From Streptomyces sp. HPF1205 (GTDB taxonomy: Bacteria; Actinomycetota; Actinomycetes; Streptomycetales; Streptomycetaceae), in contig NZ_JAINVH010000013.1 of the NCBI RefSeq assembly GCF_020400825.1, positions 1 through 64,000 of the forward strand: 64,000 bases of DNA, given 5' to 3'. The notes under the pieces are model-generated. The model ran no database searches. It was not told the DNA's origin and was given only the letters and a program-made list of their open reading frames with translations. The translations under genes were made by a program, and so were the position numbers. This document shows, one piece after another, positions 9,033 to 17,660 of this stretch (position 1 is the stretch's first letter; each line of letters starts with the position of its first letter).

Positions 9033-9905
9033 TCAGCCTTCCGCGGCGATTCGGACGGTGTCCGCGGATGTGCCGGCCGAGCTGTCCAGGGAGGCGAGCA
9101 GGCGCAAGCGGTCTTCCGAGTCGCTGCCGGGGCGGGCGTGGTAGGTGACGAGGGTCTGTCCCCGGGTGCCGGGGATCAGCAGCTTCTCGTAGTGCAGTTC
9201 CAGAGGGCCGACCCGCGGATGCTGCAGTCGGCTGGTGCCGGTGGCCTTGTGCGCGACGTCCTGGCGTGCCCAGAGCTTGCGGAAGCGGTCGCTGCGGACC
9301 GAGAGCTCGCCCACGATCTCGACGAGGCGCGGGTCGTCGATGTCAGGTCCGGCGACAGACCGCAGGTAGGGCACGATGCGGGCGGTCATCTCCTCCCAGT
9401 CGACGTGCAAGGCGCGCAGTTCCGGTTCCAGAAAGGCCGCGAGGATGCTGTTGTGGCCGGGTCCGTTGAAGGGGGAGAGGGCGATGGCCAGGGTGTTGGC
9501 GGCAAGTACGTCCATGTAGGTGCCGTGGACGTACGCCGGGGTCAGCGGCCAGGTGCTGATCAAGTTCCGGATGCCGTCGCCGGCCTTCTCGGGGCGGCGG
9601 GGGCGCCGGCGGCGGGTGGTGGGGTCGGCGGCGAGCTGGAGGAGGTACGCGGTGGCTTCCTCCCCCAGTTGCAGCGCGCCCGCGATGCTGACCAGGACCT
9701 GTTCGGAGGGGTGCCGGTCGCGGCCCTGTTCGAGGCGTACGTAGTAGTCCGAACTGACGCCGGCGAGGAAGGCGACTTCTTCCCGGCGCAGGCCCGCCAC
9801 GCGCCGGTTGCCGGTGTCGGGAATGCCCACGGCGGTGGGCGGGACGAGCTCCCGTCGGGCGCGCAGGTACGTGGCCAGGGGGCCCGGGTCACCGTTCGCT
9901 GTCAC
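9033..9905 (-). CDS. MmyB-type XRE-family transcriptional regulator
   Basis: This 290-residue regulator has an N-terminal helix-turn-helix (about 25-85: RVAGLRREEVAFLAGVSSDYYVRLEQGRDRHPS, here cut: RREEVAFLAGVSSDYY and RLEQGRD are the clearest parts) and a C-terminal MmyB-like ligand-binding PAS-type domain (about 110-285: NTLAIALSPFNGPGHN, LRSVAGPDIDDPR, HPRVGPLELHYEKL). Members of this large actinobacterial family usually sit next to an oxidoreductase gene and control it; here it is divergent from an SDR gene, which fits. The GTG at 9905 has GGGAT close before it. The 216 bases between the two genes should hold both promoters; I could not identify an operator. Confidence 0.88.
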   Translation of the reverse strand: MTANGDPGPLATYLRARRELVPPTAVGIPDTGNRRVAGLRREEVAFLAGVSSDYYVRLEQGRDRHPSEQVLVSIAGALQLGEEATAYLLQLAADPTTRRRRPRRPEKAGDGIRNLISTWPLTPAYVHGTYMDVLAANTLAIALSPFNGPGHNSILAAFLEPELRALHVDWEEMTARIVPYLRSVAGPDIDDPRLVEIVGELSVRSDRFRKLWARQDVAHKATGTSRLQHPRVGPLELHYEKLLIPGTRGQTLVTYHARPGSDSEDRLRLLASLDSSAGTSADTVRIAAEG

Positions 9906-10121
9906 GCATCCCAGAGTAGGCAGATGCCGCCGGAGTCCGGGTGGCCCTGCCGGTCCCAGCCTCAGCGGGGCCTGGGCGGCTCGGCACGTATGCCCCCACA
10001 GTGGTACAGCACGGCCGAATCGGCGCACCAGCCGATGACGGTGTCTGCGCCGGATTCGACGGAGCAGATCCAGCCGTTCGTGCCGTCGTTCCCGTAGCCG
10101 TCCTCCGACCCAGGAGCAATC

Positions 10122-11045
10122 GTGCCCGAGCTTTTCCGCAGCCCCTTCGACCGTCACTCGACCGCCGCGCAGGTGATCGACGGTGTCGACCTGTCCGGCA
10201 AGCGTGCCGTGATCACCGGCGCCACCTCCGGCATCGGCGTGGAGACGGCCCGCGCGCTGGCGTCCGCCGGCGCCGATGTCACCCTCGCGGTCCGGCGACC
10301 CGATGCCGGCGAGGAAGTCGCGGCCGACCTGAGGGCCAGGACCGGAAACGGTGCGATTCACGTCGCCCGGCTGGACGTGGCGGACCTGGATTCGGTGAAC
10401 GCGTTCACCGACGCCTGGGCCGGCCCCCTGCACATCCTCGTCAACAATGCCGGAATCATGATGCTGCCCGAGCTGGAGCGGGGCACCGGCGGCCACGAGC
10501 AGCAGTTCGCCACCAACTACCTGGGCCATTTCGCCCTCGCCCTGGGCCTGCACCGGGCACTCGCCGAAGCGGGTGGCGCACGCATGGTGACCGTGTCCTC
10601 CAGCGGTCACCTGTTCTGCCCGGTCGTCTTCGACGACCTCGACTACCGCTTCCGCCCCTACGACGCGCTCGGCGCCTACGGCCAGTCCAAGACCGCCGAG
10701 GTGCTCCTGGCCGTCGAGGCGGACCGCCGCTGGTCCGGTGACGGCATCCGGGCGAACGCGCTGCACCCCGGTGCGATCGCCACCAACCTCCAGCGGCACA
10801 CCGGCGGCCTGAAGACCCCCGAGCCCTACCGCAAGACCATCGAACAGGGCGCGGCCACCTCCGTCTTCCTCGCCGCCTCCCCGCTGGCCGAGGGCGTCGG
10901 CGGCCGCTACTTCGAAGACGTCAACGAAGCCCCGCGGGTGACCGCACGGCCGCTGGAACTGGGCGTGCCGGGTGTGGCCGCCTACGCCCTCGACGCCGGG
11001 AACGCGGAACGCCTGTGGAACCTCGCCGCCACCGTCGTGCGCTGA
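10122..11045 (+). CDS. SDR-family NAD(P)-dependent oxidoreductase
   Basis: This 307-residue classical-type short-chain dehydrogenase has the nucleotide-binding TGATSGIGVETARA (about 31-44), NNAGIM (about 108), the catalytic Ser in VSSSGHLF and YGQSK (Tyr186, Lys190). The closest-looking group is the retinol-dehydrogenase/WW-domain oxidoreductase-like actinobacterial SDRs. The GTG start follows CAGGAGCAATC. It is divergent from the MmyB-type regulator, which probably controls it, and is followed 48 bases later by a second oxidoreductase. The substrate is unknown. Confidence 0.88.
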   Translation: MPELFRSPFDRHSTAAQVIDGVDLSGKRAVITGATSGIGVETARALASAGADVTLAVRRPDAGEEVAADLRARTGNGAIHVARLDVADLDSVNAFTDAWAGPLHILVNNAGIMMLPELERGTGGHEQQFATNYLGHFALALGLHRALAEAGGARMVTVSSSGHLFCPVVFDDLDYRFRPYDALGAYGQSKTAEVLLAVEADRRWSGDGIRANALHPGAIATNLQRHTGGLKTPEPYRKTIEQGAATSVFLAASPLAEGVGGRYFEDVNEAPRVTARPLELGVPGVAAYALDAGNAERLWNLAATVVR

Positions 11046-11092
11046 CCGCGGACACGGAACGCGGCACGGATCATGAAGGAAGAGATCAGGCA

Positions 11093-11926
11093 ATGACGAA
11101 CATCAGCACAATCGGCTTCATCGGGCTCGGAGACCAGGGCGGGCCGATGGCCCAGGCGATCGGCGAACACGGCTGGAAACTTCACGTGTGGGCACGCCGG
11201 CCGGCCTCTCTGGCCGCCGTGGCGACGTCGCCCCACGTCGTCCACGACACCGTGGCCGGCCTGGCGGCCTCCGTGGAACTCGTCGGGCTCTGCCTGCGCG
11301 ACGACACGGACGTGTGGAACGTGCTCGATGACCAGGGCCTTCTGGCGCACATCGCCCCGGGCACGATCATCGTCAATCACGGTACCGGCGACCCCACCGA
11401 GGCCGAGCGGATCGGCGCGCACGTCGCCCAGGCGGGCGCGGTCTACCTCGACGCCCCCGTCAGCGGCGGTGGCCCGGGCGCCCGCGCCCGCACCCTTACC
11501 ACCTTCGTCGGCGGACCCGTGGACGCCTACCGCGCCGCACACCCGGTCTTCGAAACCTTCAGCGACACTGTGCGGCTCATGGGACCGGTCGGCAGCGGAC
11601 AGCTCACCAAGCTGTTCAACAACGCGCTGACCATCACCAACATGAAGAACGCCGAAGACGTCCTCGCCCTGGCCGCGCAAGTCGGCCTCGACCTGCCCGC
11701 ACTGATCGACGTCATCGGGGCCAGCAGCGGCGGCAGCGCGGCTCTCCACGCCCTGGCCACCGACATCACCCCCCGCCTTGCCGAACACCTCCACCCGCTG
11801 ATGCACAAGGACATACAGCACTTCGCGCACGCGCTGCGCGAACGCGGCGTACATCCCGGTGAGATCCTCGCCCGCGGCGAGGCCGGCGCATCCGGCTTGG
11901 TCGCGGCCGCCCGCCTGCTCGCCTAG
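11093..11926 (+). CDS. NAD-dependent beta-hydroxyacid dehydrogenase-like oxidoreductase
   Basis: This 277-residue member of the 3-hydroxyisobutyrate dehydrogenase superfamily has the N-terminal dinucleotide-binding GFIGLGDQGGPMAQA, the substrate-binding VSGGGPGARART stretch (about 122-135) and the catalytic Lys173 in GSGQLTKLFNN. Typical HIBADH has GGMxxGA where this one has GGGPGARA, so substrate preference may differ. The ATG at 11093 follows GAAGGAAGAG and is preferred over a longer frame from 11015, which would overlap the SDR gene. It probably forms an operon with the SDR gene. Confidence 0.85.
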   Translation: MTNISTIGFIGLGDQGGPMAQAIGEHGWKLHVWARRPASLAAVATSPHVVHDTVAGLAASVELVGLCLRDDTDVWNVLDDQGLLAHIAPGTIIVNHGTGDPTEAERIGAHVAQAGAVYLDAPVSGGGPGARARTLTTFVGGPVDAYRAAHPVFETFSDTVRLMGPVGSGQLTKLFNNALTITNMKNAEDVLALAAQVGLDLPALIDVIGASSGGSAALHALATDITPRLAEHLHPLMHKDIQHFAHALRERGVHPGEILARGEAGASGLVAAARLLA

Positions 11927-11945
11927 CGTCCGCCCCCGCGCCCGC

Positions 11946-12000
11946 GGCCGGACCCGCGGCGTCCTCGGCCGGCCCCGCGGCGTCCTCGGCCGGACCCGCG
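11946..12000 (+). repeat. Tandem repeat, period 21 bp
   Basis: GGCCGGACCCGCGGCGTCCT-type 21-base units occur at 11946, 11967 and (partial) 11988. They lie between the stop of the oxidoreductase gene and the hutH promoter. Confidence 0.7.
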
Positions 12001-12001
12001 C

Positions 12002-12030
12002 GTGACAGCCGTCGATTCAGTGCTTAGGGT
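12002..12030 (+). promoter_or_regulatory. hutH promoter, predicted leaderless
   Basis: GTGACA (12002-12007) and TAGGGT (12025-12030) stand 17 bases apart, a good fit to a housekeeping sigma promoter. The -10 box ends 8 bases before the ATG at 12039, so transcription should begin at or next to the start codon. Confidence 0.55.
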
Positions 12031-12038
12031 GCGTGAAT

Positions 12039-13595
12039 ATGGATATGCAGAAGGGGGCGGTGCTGCTCGCGAGCCACGGCACCACCGCCGAGGACGTGCT
12101 GGCGGTCGCCCGGGGCGGGGCCCCCGTCGAGCTTGCGCCGGAAGCGGTCGAGGCGATGGCGGCCTCGCGAGCGGTGATCGACGCGCTGGCGGCGAGGCCC
12201 GAGCCGGTCTACGGGGTCTCCACGGGGTTCGGCGCGCTCGCGGTGCGCCACATCAGCCCGGAGCTGCGGGCGCAGCTCCAGCGCAGCCTGGTGCGCTCGC
12301 ACGCCGCCGGGATGGGGCCCGTGGTGGAACGCGAGGTCGTCCGCGCGCTGATGTTCCTGCGGCTGAAGACGCTGGCGTCGGGCCGTACGGGGGTGCGGCC
12401 GGTGGTCGCGCACACGATGGCCGCGCTCCTGAACGCCGGGATCACCCCGGTGGTGCGGGAGTACGGCTCCCTCGGCTGCTCCGGCGACCTGGCGCCGCTG
12501 GCCCACTGCGCCCAGGTGCTCATGGGCGAGGGCGAGGCGGAAGGGCCGGACGGCACCGTGCGGCCGGCCGCGGAGCTGCTCGCGGCCCACGGCATCGAAC
12601 CGGTCGAGCTGCGGGAGAAGGAGGGCCTGGCCCTCATCAACGGCACCGACGGCATGCTCGGCATGCTGGTCATGGCCTGCGCCGACCTGGCCCGCCTGTT
12701 CACCGCCGCCGATGTCACCGCGGCCCTCACCCTCGAAGCCCTGCTCGGTACGGACCGGGTGCTCGCGCCGGACCTGCACGCCGTGCGCCCGCACCCCGGG
12801 CAGGCGGCGAGCGCCGAGAACATGCGGCGGGTACTCGCCGGCTCCGGCCTGACCGGGCACCACCAGGACGAGGCGCCGCGCGTCCAGGACGCCTATTCCG
12901 TCCGCTGCGCTCCCCAGGTCGCGGGCGCCGGCCGCGACACCCTGGCGCACGCCCGCCTGGTCGCTGAGCGCGAACTGGCCGCGGCCGTCGACAACCCGGT
13001 GGTCACTGAGGACGGGCGGGTGGAGTCGAACGGCAACTTCCACGGCGCCCCCGTCGGCTACGTCCTGGACTTCCTCGCCATCGCCGCCGCCGACCTCGCC
13101 TCGATCTGCGAGCGCCGTACCGACCGTCTGCTGGACCGCAACCGCTCCCACGGCCTGCCGCCCTTCCTCGCCGACGACCCCGGCGTGGACTCCGGCCTGA
13201 TGATCGCCCAGTACACCCAGGCGGCCCTGGTCAGCGAGATGAAGCGGCTCGCGGTCCCGGCCTCGGTGGACTCCATCCCGTCCTCGGCGATGCAGGAGGA
13301 CCACGTCTCGATGGGGTGGTCTGCGGCGCGCAAGCTGCGCGGCGCGATCGAGGCGCTGACCCGGGTGATCGCCGTCGAGATGTACGCGGCCACCCGCGCG
13401 CTGCAGATCCGCGTCACGAACGGCGGCCGTCCGTCCCCCGCCGGAGAGGCGGTGCTGGCCGCGGTCCTGGAGGCGGGCATCCCCGGCCCCGGCCGGGACC
13501 GCTTCCTGTCGCCCGACCTGGAGGCCGCCTACGCCTTCGTCCGCGCCGGGCTGCTGACGGAGGCGGCCGAGACGGTCACCGGCCCGCTGGCGTGA
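12039..13595 (+). CDS. hutH: Histidine ammonia-lyase
   Basis: This 518-residue enzyme removes ammonia from L-histidine to give urocanate, the first step of histidine utilisation. The active-site triad that cyclises to the MIO electrophile is Cys147-Ser148-Gly149 in GSLGCSGDLAPLAH; most bacteria have Ala-Ser-Gly here, whereas Cys is a variant I remember from streptomycete enzymes. Other family stretches are VYGVSTGFGAL (about 53), ALINGTDGMLGML and QEDHVSMG. The ATG at 12039 is preferred to the GTG at 12033 because the protein then begins MDMQ and the promoter spacing fits a leaderless start. No other hut gene is nearby, as usual for Streptomyces. Confidence 0.96.
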   Translation: MDMQKGAVLLASHGTTAEDVLAVARGGAPVELAPEAVEAMAASRAVIDALAARPEPVYGVSTGFGALAVRHISPELRAQLQRSLVRSHAAGMGPVVEREVVRALMFLRLKTLASGRTGVRPVVAHTMAALLNAGITPVVREYGSLGCSGDLAPLAHCAQVLMGEGEAEGPDGTVRPAAELLAAHGIEPVELREKEGLALINGTDGMLGMLVMACADLARLFTAADVTAALTLEALLGTDRVLAPDLHAVRPHPGQAASAENMRRVLAGSGLTGHHQDEAPRVQDAYSVRCAPQVAGAGRDTLAHARLVAERELAAAVDNPVVTEDGRVESNGNFHGAPVGYVLDFLAIAAADLASICERRTDRLLDRNRSHGLPPFLADDPGVDSGLMIAQYTQAALVSEMKRLAVPASVDSIPSSAMQEDHVSMGWSAARKLRGAIEALTRVIAVEMYAATRALQIRVTNGGRPSPAGEAVLAAVLEAGIPGPGRDRFLSPDLEAAYAFVRAGLLTEAAETVTGPLA

Positions 13596-13627
13596 ACGGG
13601 GGGCCGGGCGTAAGGACGGCGAGGGAG

Positions 13628-13696
13628 GACGTGGGACGTCCTACGTGGGCCGCGGCATAGGGCGCGGGACGCAGGACGTAGGACGTCCTGCGTAGG
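13628..13696. repeat. Pair of near-palindromic repeats around GGACGTCC
   Basis: Two copies of GACGT-N-GGACGTCCT-N-CGT-GG lie at 13628-13648 and 13675-13696. Each is centred on the palindrome GGACGTCC. They sit between hutH and the terminator and could be binding sites or remnants of a small duplication. Confidence 0.55.
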
Positions 13697-13698
13697 AG

Positions 13699-13732
13699 GA
13701 CGGCCGGGTGCGGCATGCCGCACCCGGCCGTC
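13699..13732. terminator. Bidirectional terminator between hutH and the sortase substrate gene
   Basis: Arms of 17 bases (GACGGCCGGGTGCGGCA and its exact reverse complement) abut with no spacer, giving a perfect 34-base inverted repeat. It lies between two convergent genes (hutH ends at 13595, the other at 13742), so it can end transcription from both sides. Confidence 0.8.
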
Positions 13733-13741
13733 GGTGTCGTG

Positions 13742-14026
13742 TCAGGCGGTGGCGGCCTCGCGGCGCGAGCGGCGGCCGGCGTCCACTATCAGGCCGGCGC
13801 CGGCCACGAGGAAGACGGCGCCGCCGACCACGTACGGCTTGGTGTTGATCGCGCCGGTGTCGGCGAGGTCGAGGTGGTGCGCGGAACGAGTGGTCGTCGC
13901 CGTCTGCGGCTGGGCGGCGGCGGACGAGGGCGCGTGGTCCGGTGTGGCGGAGGCGGACGGCACGAAGTAGAGCGCGGCCAGCACGGATGCGGCGGCTGCG
14001 GCGACGTAAGGGCGGGGCGAGGCCAA
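13742..14026 (-). CDS. Small secreted protein with LAxTG sortase signal
   Basis: This 94-residue protein has a Sec signal peptide (residues 1-27, ending SASA), a short Ala/Thr/Ser-rich region, then the sortase motif LADTG (54-58), a hydrophobic segment (about 64-82) and a basic RRSRRE tail. That is the complete layout of a cell-wall sorting signal; LAxTG is the form used by class E sortases in Streptomyces. It is anchored, I infer, to peptidoglycan, but the exposed part is only some 26 residues, so its role is unclear. No sortase gene is in the window. The start is TTG, with AGGGAG 5 bases upstream. A strong terminator follows. Confidence 0.8.
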   Translation of the reverse strand: MASPRPYVAAAAASVLAALYFVPSASATPDHAPSSAAAQPQTATTTRSAHHLDLADTGAINTKPYVVGGAVFLVAGAGLIVDAGRRSRREAATA

Positions 14027-14157
14027 CGGAACTCCCTGGGGACGCCTCCGACGGGTGACAACCCCGGGGAGGGTGCGGCGGCTTGACCGTGGTGGTGATG
14101 GTAGTGACTTGGCGCGGCTCGTGTGAAGCCGCCCACATGCCGCTTACCCTCCGTGGC

Positions 14158-14502
14158 ATGAGCACTACTGACATGCCCCGCGGTGACAGCGGGCCGCGCT
14201 ACGTACGCTTCCAGGCCGAGCTGGTGCTGGAGGTCGCCGACAGCGAGGGGCTGAGGAGCGCGGCCCTGTCCCGCATCGCCGGCGACACCTACATGCCGCT
14301 CCAGGAGCGGCACCACGCGGAGGCGGCCGTGGGCAGCGACGAGTCCGAGGCGCTGGCGTACCTCATCGACCCCGCGGACCTGGTCACGTCCCTCCCGGGG
14401 GTCGAGCTGGTCCAGGCGTCCTGGTCCTGCTCCCACACCGAGTACGACCCCGCGGCCGGCACCTGGGGGCTGACCGAGGACGACGACTTCCCGGACGACT
14501 GA
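14158..14502 (+). CDS. Conserved hypothetical protein, acidic, soluble
   Basis: This 114-residue protein begins MSTTDMPRGD and shows an alternating strand-helix pattern with no membrane segment or signal peptide. The C-terminal third is acidic and ends DDDFPDD. I do not recognise the fold or any active site. The ATG at 14158 is chosen because a TACCCT box ends 7 bases upstream (14145-14150), typical of leaderless genes here, and because the longer frame from 14083 adds residues with no coding character. It lies upstream of the L,D-transpeptidase gene, separated by a 9-base tandem repeat. Confidence 0.7.
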   Translation: MSTTDMPRGDSGPRYVRFQAELVLEVADSEGLRSAALSRIAGDTYMPLQERHHAEAAVGSDESEALAYLIDPADLVTSLPGVELVQASWSCSHTEYDPAAGTWGLTEDDDFPDD

Positions 14503-14556
14503 GGCGACCGAGACGACCGAGACGACCGAGACGACCGAGACGACCGAGACGACTGA
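14503..14556 (+). repeat. Six 9-bp tandem repeats (GACGACCGA)
   Basis: Six units of 9 bases run directly from the preceding stop codon: a variant GGCGACCGA, four GACGACCGA and a last GACGACTGA. This is a minisatellite of the slippage type. Confidence 0.85.
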
Positions 14557-14747
14557 ACGAAGACCGACGGGGCGCGGCGCCCCCGGACCCTCCCGGCCGG
14601 GGGCGCCGCACGTGGCAAATCACACAATTCCCCCCGGAATGGCGCACTCACCCCTTCCGGCCTGTTTCCATGCATATGGACGAAGCTCGTCGTCCGCCCC
14701 CACGGGGCGGTGCCGGGCCCGCAGCCAGCAGCTATTGGAGAGATTGC

Positions 14748-16139
14748 GTGACGACGCCGCACGACGCCGGAAAGACTCCCGAGCGGCAGCCCGCCGCGGC
14801 CCCCCGTACGTCCCGCTTCACCCGTCGCCGTACCTCCGCCGCCATCGCGGTGCTGATCGGCGGGACCGTCGCCCTCGCGGCGTGCGGCATGGGCGGCAAG
14901 GGGCACGCCGACGCGGCGGCGCCGACGGGCGCCACGCACCCGGCCGCGGCCACCGGCGTCCCCTCCGCCCTCAAGAAGGCCCAGCCCCAGCCCCAGGCGC
15001 AGACCGCGCAGGCCGCGCAGGCCCAGGTCCAGGCCGACGCGGCCGCCGCCCAGAACGCCTCGACGGCCAGGATCACCATCACCCCCGCGTCCGGCAGCAC
15101 GAACGCGAGCGTGAACGGCATGAAGGTCGCCGTCACCGGCGGCGTGCTGACCTCCGTCACCATGACGTCCGCCGGCGGCGCCGCGGTCGCCGGGACCATG
15201 TCCGCCGACCACCTGACCTGGACGCCGAAGGCCGCGCTGGCCGGCGGCACCCAGTACACGGTCACCGCCTCGGCCAGTGACGGCCAGGGTCGCGTCACCA
15301 CCGCGAACGACACCTTCGCCACCGCCTCCGTCTCGCACAGCTTCATCGGGTACTTCACGCCCGAGAACGGCTCGAAGGTCGGCGTCGGCATGCCGGTGTC
15401 GATCAACTTCGACAAGGCGATCACCCACAAGGCGGACGTGCAGCGCCACATATCCGTGACGTCCAGCAGCGGCCAGCAGGTCGTGGGCCACTGGTTCGGC
15501 TCCAAGCGGCTGGACCTGCGCCCGCAGACGTACTGGAAGGCCGGCTCGCACGTCTCCCTCACCCTGCACCTGCGCGGTGTGGAGGGCGCCCGCGGCGTCT
15601 ACGGCGTGCAGGACAAGACCGTCGGCTTCGACGTGGGCCGCTCCCAGGTGTCGACCGTCGACACCAGCACCCACAAGATGACCGTGGTCCGCGACGGCAA
15701 GGTCATCAAGACCATCCCCATCTCGGCGGGCGGCCCCGACCACACCACCTACAACGGGCAGATGGTCATCTCCGAGAAGGACCCGACCACGCGCATGAAC
15801 GGCTCCACGGTCGGCCTGGTCAAGGACGGCAAGAGCGAGTACGACATCCCGGACGTGCCGCACGCCATGCGGCTGACCACCTCGGGAACGTTCATCCACG
15901 GCAACTACTGGGCCGCACCCTCGGCGTTCGGCCACGACAACACCAGTCACGGCTGCATCGGCCTCGAGGACCTCAAGGGCAGCAAGGACCCGACCACCCC
16001 GGCGGCCTGGTTCTACAACAACTCGATGGTCGGCGACGTGGTCGTGGTCAAGTCCGCGGGCCGGACCGTCCCGGCCGACAACGGCCTCAACGGCTGGAAC
16101 CTGAGCTGGGCGCAGTGGCTGGCGGGTTCCGCGATCTGA
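14748..16139 (+). CDS. L,D-transpeptidase lipoprotein (YkuD domain, Ig-like domains)
   Basis: This 463-residue protein is exported and lipid-anchored: after a basic Arg-rich start comes a hydrophobic segment ending in the lipobox LAAC (Cys46). A Gln/Ala-rich spacer (about 75-105) leads to two Ig-like domains (about 108-200 and 205-305), then the YkuD catalytic domain with HGNYW and SHGCIGL; the catalytic Cys is residue 403. Such enzymes make 3-3 cross-links in peptidoglycan, abundant in actinobacteria. The GTG at 14748 follows GGAG by 7 bases; the longer frame from 14670 lacks this. It converges on the ROK gene with only 7 bases between the stops. Confidence 0.93.
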   Translation: MTTPHDAGKTPERQPAAAPRTSRFTRRRTSAAIAVLIGGTVALAACGMGGKGHADAAAPTGATHPAAATGVPSALKKAQPQPQAQTAQAAQAQVQADAAAAQNASTARITITPASGSTNASVNGMKVAVTGGVLTSVTMTSAGGAAVAGTMSADHLTWTPKAALAGGTQYTVTASASDGQGRVTTANDTFATASVSHSFIGYFTPENGSKVGVGMPVSINFDKAITHKADVQRHISVTSSSGQQVVGHWFGSKRLDLRPQTYWKAGSHVSLTLHLRGVEGARGVYGVQDKTVGFDVGRSQVSTVDTSTHKMTVVRDGKVIKTIPISAGGPDHTTYNGQMVISEKDPTTRMNGSTVGLVKDGKSEYDIPDVPHAMRLTTSGTFIHGNYWAAPSAFGHDNTSHGCIGLEDLKGSKDPTTPAAWFYNNSMVGDVVVVKSAGRTVPADNGLNGWNLSWAQWLAGSAI

Positions 16140-16146
16140 CGCCGGG

Positions 16147-17532
16147 TCACCGTCCCCGGCCCGCGGCTCCCGCGCCGCCCGCCGCCTCCTCGCGGCCGGC
16201 GATCCACGAGGCCGGGTCGTCCAGGAGGGCGCGGATCGCGCTGTAGGCGGCGCCGCGCAGGACGCCGTCCGGGCCGAGGGCCGAGGTGACGACGTTCTGC
16301 GGGCGCCACTGCCGGTCCGTGACACGCGCGGCCAGTTCGCGGCGCACCCCCGGCAGCAGCCAGGGCGCCAGGCCCGCCAGCGGACCGCCGACCACCACGG
16401 CCTGCGGGTCGAGGAGGTTCACCGCGCCGCTCAGGGCGATGCCCAGGGCGGCCCCGGCGTCCTCCAGGGCGCGCAGGGCCGCCGGGTCGCCGGCCAGGGC
16501 CGCGCCGCGCAGGGCCGCGGGACCCCCGGCCGCCAAGAAGCCGTCAGAGGGGCCGTCCGAGGGGCCGTCCGAGGGGCCGTCCGAAGGGTCACCCGAGGGG
16601 CCGTCCGCGGAGTCGCCCGCCCGGCCCCCCCGACCCGCGGCCCGGCCGTCCGCGCCGCCGCCCCCGCCGTCCCCGTCGCCCCGCGCGGAGTCCGGCAGTC
16701 CCGCCGCCCGCAGCAGCGCCTCCTCGCCCGCGTACGTCTCCAGGCAGCCGGTGGCGCCGCACGAGCACAGGGGGCCGTCGGGGCGTACGGGCACGTGGCC
16801 GAGCTCGCCCGCGAAGCCGCGCGCGCCGCGGAAGAGGCGGCCCTCGACGACGACCGCGGCGCCGATGCCGATCTCGGCGGAGACGTGCACGAAGTCGCGC
16901 AGCCCCGGGTGGCCGCCGAGCCACAGCTCGGCGAGGGCGCCGAGGTTCGCCTCGTTCTCCACGACGGTGCCGCTGCCGAGGGCGGCGGCCACGGGGACGT
17001 CCTCCCAGCGCAGGTTGGGGGCGCGCAGCACGGTGCCGCGGTCGTGGCCGACCAGGCCGGGCACGGCCACCGTGGTGCCCACCGGGAACAGCCCCTGCGC
17101 CCGTGCCTCCTCGGCCACGCGCGCGGTCAGCCCCGCCAGCTCCGCCAGGACGTCGCCCGCCGGCCGGGCGCGGTTCGCCGCCGGCGTCTGCGCCCGGCAG
17201 CGCACCACGCCCTTCAGGTCGACCGCGCACGCCGCGAGGTGGTCCACCCCGACCTCGGCGCCGATGCCCGCGGGGCCGGTGTCGGCCAGCGCCAGCGCGG
17301 TGCCGGGGCGGCCCACCGTGCCCGGCCGCGTCGCGCCCTTCTCCTCCACCAGGCCCGCGGCCATCAGCTCGTCCACCAGCGTCGACACGGTGGCCCGGGT
17401 CAGGCCCACCTCCGCGGCGACGCCCGCCCGCGTCACGCTCTCGCCGGCCGAACCGCCCGCCGCCAAGGCGCCCATCACCAGCGCCAGATTGCGGCGCCGC
17501 AGCCCCGCCTGCGGGCCTCGCCCGTTGACCAC
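16147..17532 (-). CDS. ROK-family repressor, probable xylose regulator
   Basis: This 461-residue ROK protein has an N-terminal winged helix (about 25-75: VAAEVGLTRATVSTLVDEL) and a sugar-kinase-like domain with the zinc motif CSCGATGCLE (Cys residues near 250). The gene lies beside xylB-xylA and is probably the xylose-responsive repressor of that locus; the name XylR would fit, but is inferred from position. The usual family length is about 400; the surplus is a low-complexity insert after the zinc motif (Gly/Asp-rich, then repeats of DGPS) encoded by 12-base tandem repeats. The GTG at 17532 has GGGAG 8 bases upstream. Confidence 0.88.
   Translation of the reverse strand: MVNGRGPQAGLRRRNLALVMGALAAGGSAGESVTRAGVAAEVGLTRATVSTLVDELMAAGLVEEKGATRPGTVGRPGTALALADTGPAGIGAEVGVDHLAACAVDLKGVVRCRAQTPAANRARPAGDVLAELAGLTARVAEEARAQGLFPVGTTVAVPGLVGHDRGTVLRAPNLRWEDVPVAAALGSGTVVENEANLGALAELWLGGHPGLRDFVHVSAEIGIGAAVVVEGRLFRGARGFAGELGHVPVRPDGPLCSCGATGCLETYAGEEALLRAAGLPDSARGDGDGGGGGADGRAAGRGGRAGDSADGPSGDPSDGPSDGPSDGPSDGFLAAGGPAALRGAALAGDPAALRALEDAGAALGIALSGAVNLLDPQAVVVGGPLAGLAPWLLPGVRRELAARVTDRQWRPQNVVTSALGPDGVLRGAAYSAIRALLDDPASWIAGREEAAGGAGAAGRGR
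16547..16606 (-). repeat. Five in-frame 12-bp tandem repeats inside the ROK gene
   Basis: Units of GAGGGGCCGTCC (plus strand) start at 16547, 16559, 16571, 16583 (variant) and 16595. On the coding strand they give DGPS-type tetrapeptides, so changes in copy number keep the frame. Confidence 0.85.
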
Positions 17533-17660
17533 GGGGGTTGCTCCCTTCCGTCCGGCCGACGCACACGCGGCCACCGCACCCGGCTCGCTCCACCCGGCTC
17601 GCTCCACCCGGCCCGCTCCACGCGGCTCCCCGTGGACCCTACGGGGAGCCGCCCGCCCGG

